In this document: positions 7,531 through 15,755 of the stretch, piece after piece | Numbering within the stretch: position 1 is the stretch's first letter | Layout: every line of letters starts with the position of its first letter | Assembly: GCA_964583765.1 (NCBI GenBank) | Contig: CAZOWW010000051.1 | Span: forward strand, 1 to 37,534 | Reading direction: 5' to 3' | Length of the DNA: 37,534 nt | Source: CAZOWW01 sp964583765 | Lineage (GTDB): Bacteria; Actinomycetota; Actinomycetes; Actinomycetales; Kineosporiaceae | Notes under the pieces: generated by a model | The model's database searches: none | Told to the model about the DNA's origin: nothing | The model's input: only the letters and a program-made list of their open reading frames with translations | Position numbers and translations under genes: made by a program

Positions 7531-8427
7531 GTGAGCAACCCGCAGCCCTGGGAGGCACCTCCCCCCGCAGGCACCCCGGCACCAGGCCCCACGGACGAGG
7601 CAACACGGCAGGGACACGGCCTGCGCCGAAACGGCTGGATCACCCTGGTCTGCGGGCTGGTCGCCTTCGTGGGCAGCATCGCCCTGGTCGCCCCGGGTCT
7701 GGTGACGTCCGTGCGGTCCGCGATGGACGCCGATGTCTACCAGACACCGTTCTCCCAGCAGTACACCCTCGACAAGGGCACCTGGGAGGTCTTCGAACGC
7801 ACCGGCAGCCAGGTAGGCGTCGGGCCGGTCCACACGAGTGAGATCGGGTTCGGCATCGTGACCCCCGACTCCGTGACGGTCTCGAGGGCGGACGACGGCA
7901 GCACCGTCCCGGTGAACGACCCGGGATCGGTCACCCAGACCCTGACGCGCGGTTCGTCCGTCTACACGGCAAAGGCGAGCTTCGACATCCCGCGGCACGG
8001 GGTCTACGTGGTGGCGGTGGCTCCCGGCGACGGTCAGGCCGACGTCCTGGTCTCGCGCAGCCTGGGGGACGGCCTCGGCAACAAGATCATCCCAGCCACC
8101 CTGCTGGGCCTGGGGGGTGTGGTCGCCTCGATCACGGGCCTGGTGCTGGTGATCGTCGGCTACGGGCGGCGCCGTCGTGCGATCCGCGCGGCCATGGCCT
8201 GGCCGTTGCCGCCCGGCGTCCCGCCCGGTGGCTGGGGCGCACCACCCGTACCGCCGGGTGCCTGGACCGCACCGCCCGCACCCTCGGGCGCCTGGGGCAG
8301 CCCTCCCCCGCAGGGCTCGCCAGGGGGACCCCCGCAGGCCCCGCCGCCCGGCTGGTACCCGGATCCCGCCGCGGGGGGACAGCTGCGCTACTGGAACGGG
8401 GCGACCTGGGCGGATCCCCCGCGCTGA
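7531..8427 (+). CDS. Two-helix membrane protein with C-terminal DUF2510 domain
   Basis: 298 residues. A Pro-rich cytosolic start is followed by a helix at about 36-60 (ITLVCGLVAFVGSIALVAPG), an extracytoplasmic domain of about 130 residues, and a second helix at about 192-214 (ATLLGLGGVVASITGLVLVI). After an RRRR stop-transfer there is a Pro/Gly/Trp-rich cytosolic region with GAW/GSPP repeats, and the DUF2510 motif GWYPDPAAGGQLRYWNGATW ends the protein. DUF2510 is a short actinobacterial module common on membrane proteins; its function is unknown. The GTG start is 49 bp after the preceding stop on the same strand, so it may share the sigma transcript. Confidence 0.82.
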   Translation: MSNPQPWEAPPPAGTPAPGPTDEATRQGHGLRRNGWITLVCGLVAFVGSIALVAPGLVTSVRSAMDADVYQTPFSQQYTLDKGTWEVFERTGSQVGVGPVHTSEIGFGIVTPDSVTVSRADDGSTVPVNDPGSVTQTLTRGSSVYTAKASFDIPRHGVYVVAVAPGDGQADVLVSRSLGDGLGNKIIPATLLGLGGVVASITGLVLVIVGYGRRRRAIRAAMAWPLPPGVPPGGWGAPPVPPGAWTAPPAPSGAWGSPPPQGSPGGPPQAPPPGWYPDPAAGGQLRYWNGATWADPPR

Positions 8428-8563
8428 GCCGGCGCATCCCGCCACGGACCCGGCGCTGCCGACATGACCCGGTCGGTGCCACCATGGACGTCGTCGGCAT
8501 CACCGGACCGGGGCCGCGTCCGTTCCCGGTGATCCGCCGTCCCGCACGTCGGAAGGGGAGGCA

Positions 8564-9025
8564 ATGGTTCTGCTGACAAGGGGCTTTCCCGTCCTGCTCG
8601 AGATCGGTCTGCTCGTCTACTGCCTGCTGGACGTCATCCAGACATCCGACGACGAGGTGCGCAATCTGCCTCGGTGGGGCTGGATGGTCCTCATCGTGGT
8701 CATCCCGGTGGCGGGCGGCATCGCCTGGCTGGTCGCCGGACGTCCCCGCGCGCCACGTTCGGGCGGCAGCCCCTGGCCGGTTCCGCCGCGCAGCCACCCG
8801 GCGCACGGTCGCAGGCCCCCGCGAGCGCTCGGTCCCGATGACGACCCCGAGTTCCTCGCCCAGCTCCGCGCGATCGACCAGGAGCACGAGCGCACACTCG
8901 CCCAGTGGGAGGCCGACCTGCGCCGCCGTGAGGCACGGCTGCGTAGCGAGGACGACGGAGCCCGTCCGGAGGCCTCCGGACGCCGCGAGGAGGAGCCCGG
9001 CGAGGACGCCTCCCCGACCGTCTGA
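8564..9025 (+). CDS. PLDc_N (phospholipase D-nuclease N-terminal) domain membrane protein
   Basis: 153 residues from an ATG after AAGGGGAGG. The first 65 residues form the PLDc_N module: helix 1 (PVLLEIGLLVYCLLDVIQTS), a short loop with the characteristic RNLPRWGWMVLIVVIPVAGGI, then helix 2 ending in AWLVAGRP. The rest is a charged cytosolic tail with an Arg/Glu-rich coiled-coil-like stretch (about 100-140). No phospholipase HKD motif is present, so it is not an enzyme. This small family is common in actinobacteria; function unknown. Confidence 0.85.
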   Translation: MVLLTRGFPVLLEIGLLVYCLLDVIQTSDDEVRNLPRWGWMVLIVVIPVAGGIAWLVAGRPRAPRSGGSPWPVPPRSHPAHGRRPPRALGPDDDPEFLAQLRAIDQEHERTLAQWEADLRRREARLRSEDDGARPEASGRREEEPGEDASPTV

Positions 9026-9046
9026 ACACCCCCGCGATCAGTTCAG
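9022..9046. terminator. Inverted repeat between convergent genes
   Basis: CTGAAC (9022-9027) and GTTCAG (9041-9046) are complementary and contain or adjoin both stop codons of the PLDc_N and FolP-like genes. The stem is short with a 13-nt loop, so this is a weak bidirectional terminator candidate. Confidence 0.3.
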
Positions 9047-9957
9047 TCGAGGTTGTGCCGTAGGCGGGCGGGCTCCCGCCATCCCGCCACGGTCTCGGTG
9101 AGCCGCACCGCGGCCACCGTGCCCGCGACGTCGTGCACCCGCACGATGCGCGCCCCGCCCAGCACGCAGATGACCACGGCGGCCAGGCTCCCCTCGCGGA
9201 GCTCGTCGACCGGCCGTCCCAGGCTCTCGCCGACGAAGTCCTTGTTCGACACCGAGGCCAGCACGGGGTACCCGAGACCGGTGATCTCCTCGAGCCGGCG
9301 GGTCAGCTCCAGCGAGTGCAGGGTGTTCTTGTTCAGGTCATGACCTGGGTCGAGCACCACCTGTTCGGGGCGCACCCCGTGCGTCCGGGCGGCGTCCGCC
9401 CGCGCGAGAAGGAAGTCGCGGACCTCGGTGACCACGTCCCCGTACCGGGGGCGGGAGAGCCTCGCCCGGGGTGGCGCCAGGCTGTGTGTGATCACCAGGG
9501 TCACGCCGGAGTCGGCGGCGACCTCGGCCATCCGCAGATCACGGAGCCCGGACGTGTCGTTGATCGCTGTGGCCCCCGCCGCGACGGCCCGGCGCGCGAC
9601 CTCGGGGCGGAAGGTGTCCACCGAGATCACGACATCCGATTCCGCCCGGAGCTCCTCGACCAGGGGCAGCACCCGCGCGAGTTCCTCGTCCTGGGACACC
9701 TCGGCGGCGAGCGGTGAGAACGGCACCGCACCGATGTCCACCCAGTCGGCCCCCTGCGCGATCGCGGAGCGCGCCGAGTCGAGCGCCGGCTCCCAGTCGA
9801 AGGTCCGCCCGCGGTCGAAGAACGAATCGCGGGTGCGGTTCACCACGGCCATCACCGCCACCTGACGAGCGAAGTCGAACCGCCGCGCGCCGATCACCCG
9901 CACCAGGTCCCCGCTCGGGCATTCGGCGGCCTCGGACGACGTCGTGAGCGTGGTCAT
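9043..9957 (-). CDS. FolP2-type dihydropteroate synthase homologue
   Basis: TIM-barrel pterin-binding protein of the FolP family, 304 residues from the ATG at 9957 (AGAAGGGCGGG upstream; an open frame to 10035 is rejected as lacking a site). Visible landmarks: VMAVVNRTRDSFFDRG (usual NxTPDSFxDGG), VVISVDTFRPEVARRA, INDTSGL, LDPGHDLNKNT, SNKDFVGESLG and the final RVHDVAGTVAAVRL. The second loop reads DIGAVPFSP where true DHPS enzymes have GGESTRPG, so the sulfa/pABA-binding loop is altered. This matches the actinobacterial FolP2 group, whose mycobacterial members are reported to lack DHPS activity. Folate synthesis itself is therefore doubtful for this gene. Confidence 0.85.
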   Translation of the reverse strand: MTTLTTSSEAAECPSGDLVRVIGARRFDFARQVAVMAVVNRTRDSFFDRGRTFDWEPALDSARSAIAQGADWVDIGAVPFSPLAAEVSQDEELARVLPLVEELRAESDVVISVDTFRPEVARRAVAAGATAINDTSGLRDLRMAEVAADSGVTLVITHSLAPPRARLSRPRYGDVVTEVRDFLLARADAARTHGVRPEQVVLDPGHDLNKNTLHSLELTRRLEEITGLGYPVLASVSNKDFVGESLGRPVDELREGSLAAVVICVLGGARIVRVHDVAGTVAAVRLTETVAGWREPARLRHNLD

Positions 9958-9974
9958 GGGGTCCCGCCCTTCTT

Positions 9975-10006
9975 CCGGTGATCCCTCTCTCCGGTGATCA
10001 CTGCGC
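9975..10006. repeat. 16-bp tandem repeat upstream of the FolP2-like gene
   Basis: Two adjacent units beginning CCGGTGATC(C/A)CT, 9975-9990 and 9991-10006, about 20 bp upstream of the FolP-like start. Confidence 0.6.
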
Positions 10007-10060
10007 CCGACCATCATCAGGGTGAGGGGTGACAACCACCACCGGGAGCACCCCGGCCCC

Positions 10061-10185
10061 CGGGAGGGACGCAGGAACCCGGAGGACGCCAGGCCTCGGG
10101 AGGGACAGCGGATCCCGGGAGGGGACGCCGGACCTCGGACGAGACCCCGAACCGCAGAAGGGGCGCCGGACCTCAGAAGGGAACG
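10061..10185 (-). repeat. Degenerate tandem array starting at the stop codon of the 10173 gene
   Basis: About seven units of 17-20 bp, plus-strand consensus CGGGAGGGGACGCCGGACCT (for example 10061, 10080, 10097, 10116, 10136, 10154, 10174). The unit nearest the gene contains its TGA (10173-10175, read as TTCTGAGG), and the next unit out carries the decayed version TTCTGCGG. It fills most of the space before the FolP-like gene. Confidence 0.75.
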
Positions 10186-11495
10186 ATCACGCGGTGCAGC
10201 ACGCGGTGACGCAGGGCCGCCCGGAAGAGATCCGCCGCACCGGGCCGCGCACCGAGCTGCCGGTCGAGCAGCGCCCCGGACTCCTCGATCAGCTCCAGCC
10301 AGCGCAGCTCACGCAGCACCGCGAAGAACAGCGCACTCGTGTCCGACTCCGACGGTTCCCGGCGTCCGGCCACGCGCCAACCCGACTCGGTGACCACCGC
10401 CTGCACCAGACGTCGCACGTCCTCCTCGGCGACCGCGTCGCCGGACTCCAGCACCGCGAGCACGATCTCCCAGGCCACGGCGAGCGCGGTGTGCTCGGGA
10501 CCGACGAGCCCCGCGGCCACGGCCTGCCAGAGGGCGCGACCGTCCTCCACCGCCGAGCGCCCGCCCGGCGTCAGCAGCAGGCGACCGCCGCGACGGCGCA
10601 CCAACCCCAGCCGGGTCGCGGTCTCGCGCAGCACGAGCACCGGATAGGCGTCGACCTCACGGTTGGCGGGCCCGATGAGCTCGTCCCGCCAGCTGAGCTC
10701 GTCCAGGGCACGCGCCACGGTGCGCGGCGGCAGGTACCCGGCCGCGGTCAGGGTGACGCCGTCGCTGATCTCGGTGAGCAGCCAGTCCAGCGGGCGCAGC
10801 AAGGCCCGGCACGGCGCGGCCATGCCGGAGTCCACCGGCTCGCGCAGCCGCGGTTCGAGGGGCGCGAGGACACCGCTCCGGGTGGTCGAGCGCGGGCCAC
10901 GCACCCACTCGTCGAGGCGCTCGTCGAGGATCCCCTCGTAGGGAGCCGAACCGTGCAGGCCGGGCACGGGAGTGGTCAGCACCGCGATGGAGATGTCCGC
11001 CTGGTGGTCCCGCCAGCCCCTGGCCCCGGGCTGCAGGTCGCCCACGGCCAGGGCCATCTCCAGCCGGTCCGCCACGAGCTCGCGCGTGTGCGCCTCGATC
11101 GGCCCCATCGCGCTCCCCCAGGTGATGAGCTCGGTGTCGGGGGGCTCGATCCCCGAGCGCTGCATGGCGCGGCGCACCAGGCTGCGGCCCCGGTCCGGCG
11201 CGTCCCCGGCGAGCAGGACGTCGCGGCTCGTGTCCCCTCGCGCGATCGCCGCGTAACGAGGCATGCCCAGTGCGTCGAACAACCCGGCCAGTGCCTGGGC
11301 GGTGCGCCAGCGCGCGGCCGGGTCCTCGGCCCGGGCACGCGGCAGCTGCTCCCAGCAGAATCGCTGAACCCGCCACTGGGTCACGGCCTCCGGGCCGTCG
11401 CCACCGGTGAGGGACTCCCACGCTGCGCGCGCGTCGTCCACCAGGTCCGGTTCCGCACGACCCAGAGCAGCCAATGCCTGCTCGACGGTGTTCAC
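10173..11495 (-). CDS. Uncharacterised 440-residue actinobacterial protein with a winged-helix-like segment
   Basis: No named function. 440 residues from a GTG at 11495 with only a weak Shine-Dalgarno. It is mainly alpha-helical and soluble. The middle part (VTLTAAGYLPPRTVARALDE, then VLVLRETATRLGLVRRRGGR and LLLTPGGRSAV) looks like a winged helix ending in a beta hairpin. I have the impression that similar segments occur in actinobacterial hypothetical proteins. The N-terminal 130 residues are helix-rich. It could bind nucleic acid, but no basic recognition helix is obvious. It is divergent from menE by 99 bp and lies upstream of the FolP-like gene on the same strand. Confidence 0.7.
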   Translation of the reverse strand: MNTVEQALAALGRAEPDLVDDARAAWESLTGGDGPEAVTQWRVQRFCWEQLPRARAEDPAARWRTAQALAGLFDALGMPRYAAIARGDTSRDVLLAGDAPDRGRSLVRRAMQRSGIEPPDTELITWGSAMGPIEAHTRELVADRLEMALAVGDLQPGARGWRDHQADISIAVLTTPVPGLHGSAPYEGILDERLDEWVRGPRSTTRSGVLAPLEPRLREPVDSGMAAPCRALLRPLDWLLTEISDGVTLTAAGYLPPRTVARALDELSWRDELIGPANREVDAYPVLVLRETATRLGLVRRRGGRLLLTPGGRSAVEDGRALWQAVAAGLVGPEHTALAVAWEIVLAVLESGDAVAEEDVRRLVQAVVTESGWRVAGRREPSESDTSALFFAVLRELRWLELIEESGALLDRQLGARPGAADLFRAALRHRVLHRVIVPF

Positions 11496-11581
11496 GGGGC
11501 AAGCCTGCCATCTCCGGAGGGTTTCGTGGCGTCACAGATCGGTGAAAAACCTCGTTCTGTGGCGCAGCGCATCCCACAACA

Positions 11582-11587
11582 TAACCT
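11582..11587 (+). promoter_or_regulatory. Candidate -10 box for menE
   Basis: TAACCT (TANNNT) 7 nt before the menE ATG. A Shine-Dalgarno (CTGGAG) overlaps the same spot, so either a leaderless or a conventional start is possible. Confidence 0.3.
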
Positions 11588-11594
11588 GGAGTCC

Positions 11595-12977
11595 ATGTCC
11601 CAGCGCGCCCTGCGACCGCTTCCGTTGCCCCCCGACCCGAGTGTGCTGCGGGAGGTCCCCCGGCTCGAGGCCGCACTCAACGGGACCGGACCGGCGCTCC
11701 TCCCCCATGCCGTGGACACACCGCCGCCTGCGCATCTCGGCCCGGACGCCCCGCTGGCCCCCGAGGAGGACGATCCCGACGACCCCACCGTGGCGGTCCT
11801 GTGCACGTCGGGCTCCACGGGCACGGCGAAGGGCATCCTGTTGCCCGCCTCTGCGCTCCTCGCCTCCGCCTCGGCCACCCACGACCGGCTCGGCGGACCC
11901 GGACGCTGGCTGCTCGCCCTGCCCGCCCACCATGTGGCCGGCTGGCAGGTGCTGGTGCGCAGTCTCGTCGCGGACCGGACCCCGGTGGTGCTCGACCTGT
12001 CCGGCGGGTTCCACCCGGAGGCCTTCGCGGAGGCCGCGCGCGCCCTGCGTGGCCCCCGCCGGTACACGTCCCTGGTGCCCACCCAGCTCGTGCGGATCCT
12101 GAACGCCGGCCGGGACGTCCTCCGTGCGCTCACCGGCCTGGACGCGGTGCTCGTGGGCGGGGCCGGTCTGCCCGCGGACCTGCGGGAACGGGCGGAGGCC
12201 GCCGGGGTGCCGCTCGTGGCGACCTACGGGATGACCGAGACCTGCGGCGGGTGCGTCTACGACGGGCGGCCCCTGGACGGCGTCGACATCCGTCTGGAGC
12301 CGACGGCGGACGCGGAGCCGGGCCGGGTCTTCCTGGCCGGACCGGTGCTCGCCCGCGGCCACCGTGCGTTTCACCATGACGGACTGCCCGTGCCGACGGG
12401 GACAGCCATCCCGCCGCGTGCCTTCGGTGACGGCGCGCACGCGCTGCTGCCGTCTCCGGGGGAGCTGCCCTCGAGCGGCCTGATCACCACGAGCCCTTCC
12501 CCCGACGGCCTGTTCGCGATCGATCCGTTCCTGACCGGTCCCGACGGACGTCGTTGGCTACGGACGGACGACCTCGGCCTCTGGCGCGCGGAACGGCTGC
12601 ACCTGGTGGGCCGAATCGACGATCTGATCGTCACCGGCGGGCTCAAGGTGGCCCCGGCTCTCGTGGAGGCGGCCCTGCTGGAGTTGCCCGGGATCCGGGA
12701 GGTCGTCGTGGTCGGTGTCGACGACCCGCACTGGGGTCAGCGCGTGGTCGCCTGCCTGGTGCCGGCCGCCGGGAGCCGCACGCCCTCGGAGGCCGAGGTG
12801 CGCGCGCAGGTGCGGGACCGGGTGGCCGCGCACGCGGCGCCCAGACAGGTCCTGCGCCTGGAGGCGATCCCGCTATGCGGGCCGGGCAAGCCGGACCGGC
12901 GGGCGCTCGCGGCCCAGGCCCGAGCAGCCCTGGCCCGGGCCGCGGGGACGGCGGGAGGCACCGCGGACTCCCCATGA
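11595..12977 (+). CDS. menE: o-Succinylbenzoate-CoA ligase
   Basis: Adenylating enzyme (ANL superfamily) that activates o-succinylbenzoate to its CoA thioester in menaquinone synthesis. 460 residues from the ATG at 11595 (CTGGAG upstream). Motifs in order: P-loop TSGSTGTAKG (71-80), PAHHVAGWQ, TYGMTETCGGCVYDG (adenine binding), LRTDDLGLW, GRIDDLIVTGGLKVAP (hinge) and GPGKPDRRAL with the catalytic Lys near 432. MenA is nearby. It is longer than typical actinobacterial MenE because of a low-complexity stretch of about 60 residues (HHDGLPVPTGTAIPPRAFGD and following) before the C-terminal domain. The same frame is open back to 10029 but that part is antisense to the neighbour and is not coding. 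Confidence 0.93.
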   Translation: MSQRALRPLPLPPDPSVLREVPRLEAALNGTGPALLPHAVDTPPPAHLGPDAPLAPEEDDPDDPTVAVLCTSGSTGTAKGILLPASALLASASATHDRLGGPGRWLLALPAHHVAGWQVLVRSLVADRTPVVLDLSGGFHPEAFAEAARALRGPRRYTSLVPTQLVRILNAGRDVLRALTGLDAVLVGGAGLPADLRERAEAAGVPLVATYGMTETCGGCVYDGRPLDGVDIRLEPTADAEPGRVFLAGPVLARGHRAFHHDGLPVPTGTAIPPRAFGDGAHALLPSPGELPSSGLITTSPSPDGLFAIDPFLTGPDGRRWLRTDDLGLWRAERLHLVGRIDDLIVTGGLKVAPALVEAALLELPGIREVVVVGVDDPHWGQRVVACLVPAAGSRTPSEAEVRAQVRDRVAAHAAPRQVLRLEAIPLCGPGKPDRRALAAQARAALARAAGTAGGTADSP

Positions 12978-13008
12978 CCCGAGCAGGGCCCCGGAAAGGG
13001 TCGCCCGT

Positions 13009-13018
13009 NNNNNNNNNN
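13009..13018. other. Assembly gap (10 N)
   Basis: Ten unresolved bases about 30 bp after menE; the true distance may differ. Near-repeats TCCTGAGGGCG on the minus strand (around 13026-13062), just after the end of the RCC1 gene, may have hindered assembly. Confidence 0.95.
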
Positions 13019-13102
13019 CGTCCACGCCCTCAGGAACTCTCGGTGGCTCGCGCCCTCAGGACGTCAGGCCCCGGAGATCCGGTTCAGCCGCACGCCAGCA
13101 CT

Positions 13103-15550
13103 TCAGGGCGAGTCCATGAGCACGTAGGTGACGAAGCCTCCCGCGGCGATGGCGGTGATGTGCGTGAGCCCGGCGACCTGCCGGTGCAGGTCGCTGATCA
13201 GCTGCCGGTTCGGTCCCGGCTCATCCGCCTCATAACCCCAGCCCCAGACGGTGCCGTCGGAACGGAGCGCATACCCGGTGTCAGTCTCGGAAGCAACGCT
13301 GGTCGCGCCAGCGAGACCGCTCACCTGCACGGGAATCAAGCTGGTCGTCTCGGTCCCGTTGCCGAGGGCCCCACGGTCGCCAATGCCCCAGGCCCAGATC
13401 GTCCCGTCCGAACGCACCGCGTACGCGTTGTTCTCGCCGGCACCAATTGCGGTCACGCGGGTGAGACCGCTCACCTGCACCGGGACCAGATGATCGGTCG
13501 TACTGCCGTTGCCCAGACGACCACCGAGACCGGAACCCCAGGCGAGGACAATCCCGTCGGAACGGAGCGCGTAGCCGTTGTAGAGCCCGCCAACGGCGGC
13601 GGTGACATTGTCGAGTCGGGAGATCCGAATGGGCACAGCGCTGGCGCCATCTGTGCCGTTGGCCAATTCCCCGTCTCCCCAGGCCCAGAGCGACCCGTCG
13701 GCGCGCAGAACGTAGCAGGTCTCACCCGCACCACCGGCGATGGCGATCACGTCCGTGAGTCCCTTGACCTGGACGGGCTTGGGGGCGTCGACCAGGGTGT
13801 CGTTGCCCAGGGCCCACCAGTCCTGCCGGCCCCAGGACCAGACCGTCCCGTTGGATCGGAGCGCGAACCCGTTCGTCTGAGTGGCCGCAATGGCGACCAC
13901 GCTCGTGAGGTTGCCGACCCGAACGGGTGTCGCGGAGTCCGCCCAGGTGCCGTTGCCCAGCTCGGCGTCCTCCCCTGCTCCCCAGGCCCACGCCGTCCCG
14001 TCTCCCCGCAAGGCGTACCCCGTTTCCAGCCCACTCGCCACCGCAATGATGTTCGTGAGACCGCCCACCTGCACCGCTCGTCCACGATGAGGACCTCCGG
14101 GGCCCAGCTCACCGGCGTAGTTCCCGAAAGCCCAGGCCCAGACGGTGCACGTTCCCGAGCAGGCCGCGGCCCGGGTGAGGTACCCCTGAACGTCAACGAT
14201 CACCTGCACAGTGCCGGCCGACCCGTTGTGGACCGTGATCGTGCCAGACGAGGACAACCGCGAGACCGCCAGATTCGTGGTCGTCCGCCCCGCGACGTAG
14301 TTCAGGTTCGACGAGCTGGTGGTCTCCGCCGGTCCCACCGACAACCACCCGGCCGCCGCCGGAGAGGCCGCCGTCACGGTCGCCACCACCGCCAGCGCAC
14401 CTGTCGGCACCGTCGTGGCCCCCGCCACGGGCACAGTCACCGACTGGCCGGCCCCCACGGCCTTCGCCGAAACGCCCACCCCCGCGCTGCTGTCCAGCAC
14501 CCGCACCGGAGCCAGCGCCGAATACGCGGTCGCGTTCCCGAGGCCGGCGTAGTACCCCTGCAGATCCGCGACCAACTGCACCGCAGCACCCGACCCGTTG
14601 TAGAGCGTGATCGTCCCCGCCGCGGACAGGCGCGTGACCACAAGATTCGAGACCCCCTGCCCGGTCACGAAGTTCAGATTCGACGACGCCGTCGTGGCCG
14701 CCGCTCCCACCGAGACCCACCCAGAGCCAGCAGGAGCTGCCACCGTGAGGTTCAGCACCACCGCCGAGGCGGACGCCGGCACCGATGTCGTCCCGTTCAC
14801 CTTCAGGGTTACCGACCCGTGGGAGGCCACGGATCCATTGGCCACGCCGGTGCCTGTGCGAGTGTCCAGCACCCGCACGGTGCTGACCGGCGTGAACCGC
14901 AGCCCGTAACTCACCGGACCGTAGTAACCCTCCAGATCGGCGACCAGCTGCACGGCGCCGGAGGATCCGTTGTAGAAAGTGATCGACCCCGACGACGACA
15001 ACCGCGGCACCGCCAGCGCCGCCACCGTCCGACCCGCGCCGAAGTTCACCGCCGCCGAATCCGTCGTCACCGCCGGCCCCACCGAGACCCACCCAGCGCT
15101 GACCGGACCGGCCACCGTCACGTTCACCACCACCGCCTGCGCCGTGAACGGCACCGGCGTCGCACCACTCAACTTCAAGGTCACCGACTGGTGCGCCCCC
15201 ACGGCCTGCTTGGACGCACCCACCCCCGACCGAGTGTCCAACACCCGCATCGGCATCAACGGCACGTACACCGCCCCCGCCGGAGCCGCAGCCGCCGAGG
15301 TCCCGGTCGTGCTGGTCGTGCTGGTCGTGGCCGTCGTGCTGGTCGATCCGGTCGTGCTCGTCCCGCTCGTCGTCGTGGTGCCTGTCGGGCCCACCACGCT
15401 CGTCGAGGTTCCGGTGGTGGTCGTCGCCGTCGCCTCCGCGGCACCCACCGCCCCCGCCAAGGCCTTCCCGGGCGCCGCCGTGACCGCCCCCGCCGCAGCC
15501 GCCAGCACTGCGACCGCCGTCACCAGGAACCTGGACACACCCCGTGTCAT
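13103..15550 (-). CDS. Secreted protein: Thr-rich linker, three beta modules and a seven-unit RCC1 propeller
   Basis: Exported protein of unknown role, probably surface or binding. The 815-residue frame starts at the ATG at 15550 (GGAGGAACG upstream); the earlier frame start is ignored because this one gives a clean Sec signal (MTRGVSRFLVTAVAVLAAAA, cleavage near 32). A Thr/Ser/Gly linker covers 41-85. Three related modules of about 118 residues follow (95-210, 217-334, 341-460), each with PxRVLD(T/S)xxGVG at the start, a VVxN(V/L)TV strand, GWxSVGxAxTT, LNF, then ITxxNGSxGxVQ(L/V)xxD(L/V)xGY. Such RVLDTR modules are common in actinobacterial exoproteins. Residues 461-815 have seven RCC1-type units (WxWG ... 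LGNGT ... PVxVxGLTxVxAIAxGxxxxYALRSDG), predicting a seven-bladed propeller. No LPxTG or membrane anchor is present. Confidence 0.9.
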   Translation of the reverse strand: MTRGVSRFLVTAVAVLAAAAGAVTAAPGKALAGAVGAAEATATTTTGTSTSVVGPTGTTTTSGTSTTGSTSTTATTSTTSTTGTSAAAAPAGAVYVPLMPMRVLDTRSGVGASKQAVGAHQSVTLKLSGATPVPFTAQAVVVNVTVAGPVSAGWVSVGPAVTTDSAAVNFGAGRTVAALAVPRLSSSGSITFYNGSSGAVQLVADLEGYYGPVSYGLRFTPVSTVRVLDTRTGTGVANGSVASHGSVTLKVNGTTSVPASASAVVLNLTVAAPAGSGWVSVGAAATTASSNLNFVTGQGVSNLVVTRLSAAGTITLYNGSGAAVQLVADLQGYYAGLGNATAYSALAPVRVLDSSAGVGVSAKAVGAGQSVTVPVAGATTVPTGALAVVATVTAASPAAAGWLSVGPAETTSSSNLNYVAGRTTTNLAVSRLSSSGTITVHNGSAGTVQVIVDVQGYLTRAAACSGTCTVWAWAFGNYAGELGPGGPHRGRAVQVGGLTNIIAVASGLETGYALRGDGTAWAWGAGEDAELGNGTWADSATPVRVGNLTSVVAIAATQTNGFALRSNGTVWSWGRQDWWALGNDTLVDAPKPVQVKGLTDVIAIAGGAGETCYVLRADGSLWAWGDGELANGTDGASAVPIRISRLDNVTAAVGGLYNGYALRSDGIVLAWGSGLGGRLGNGSTTDHLVPVQVSGLTRVTAIGAGENNAYAVRSDGTIWAWGIGDRGALGNGTETTSLIPVQVSGLAGATSVASETDTGYALRSDGTVWGWGYEADEPGPNRQLISDLHRQVAGLTHITAIAAGGFVTYVLMDSP
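15297..15430 (-). repeat. Thr/Ser codon-rich low-complexity tract in the RCC1 gene
   Basis: Short 9- to 12-bp repeats (plus strand GTCGTGCTGGTC-like) encode the TTSTTSTTGTS linker. Likely length-variable. Confidence 0.7.
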
Positions 15551-15755
15551 GGACGTTCCTCCACCTCGTGTCCGAACCCTGCACGTACCGCGAGGAACCG
15601 ACCGGCCACCCGGCCAGCCGACACCTCGTTCGCGGATCACCGCAGGCCGCAGCCCGGAACCCTACCCCGCAGGCCACCCGCACCGGTCGCGGATCCAGCG
15701 CACACCAGCCGGCCACCCCGTGAGTGACTTCATCGGCACCCGGCACCATGGGAGC

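Noticed and set aside
10061..10185. CRISPR array
   Set aside because: Units are 17-20 bp, degenerate and without regular unique spacers, and no cas genes are present.
10029..11594. 522-codon in-frame extension upstream of MenE
   Set aside because: It is exactly antisense to the 10173-11495 gene, has Arg/His/Gln-rich shadow composition, and MenE homologues begin at 11595.
12554..15727. 1057-codon plus-strand frame overlapping MenE and the RCC1 gene
   Set aside because: It crosses the N gap, and its sequence is an antisense shadow of the repetitive RCC1 protein.
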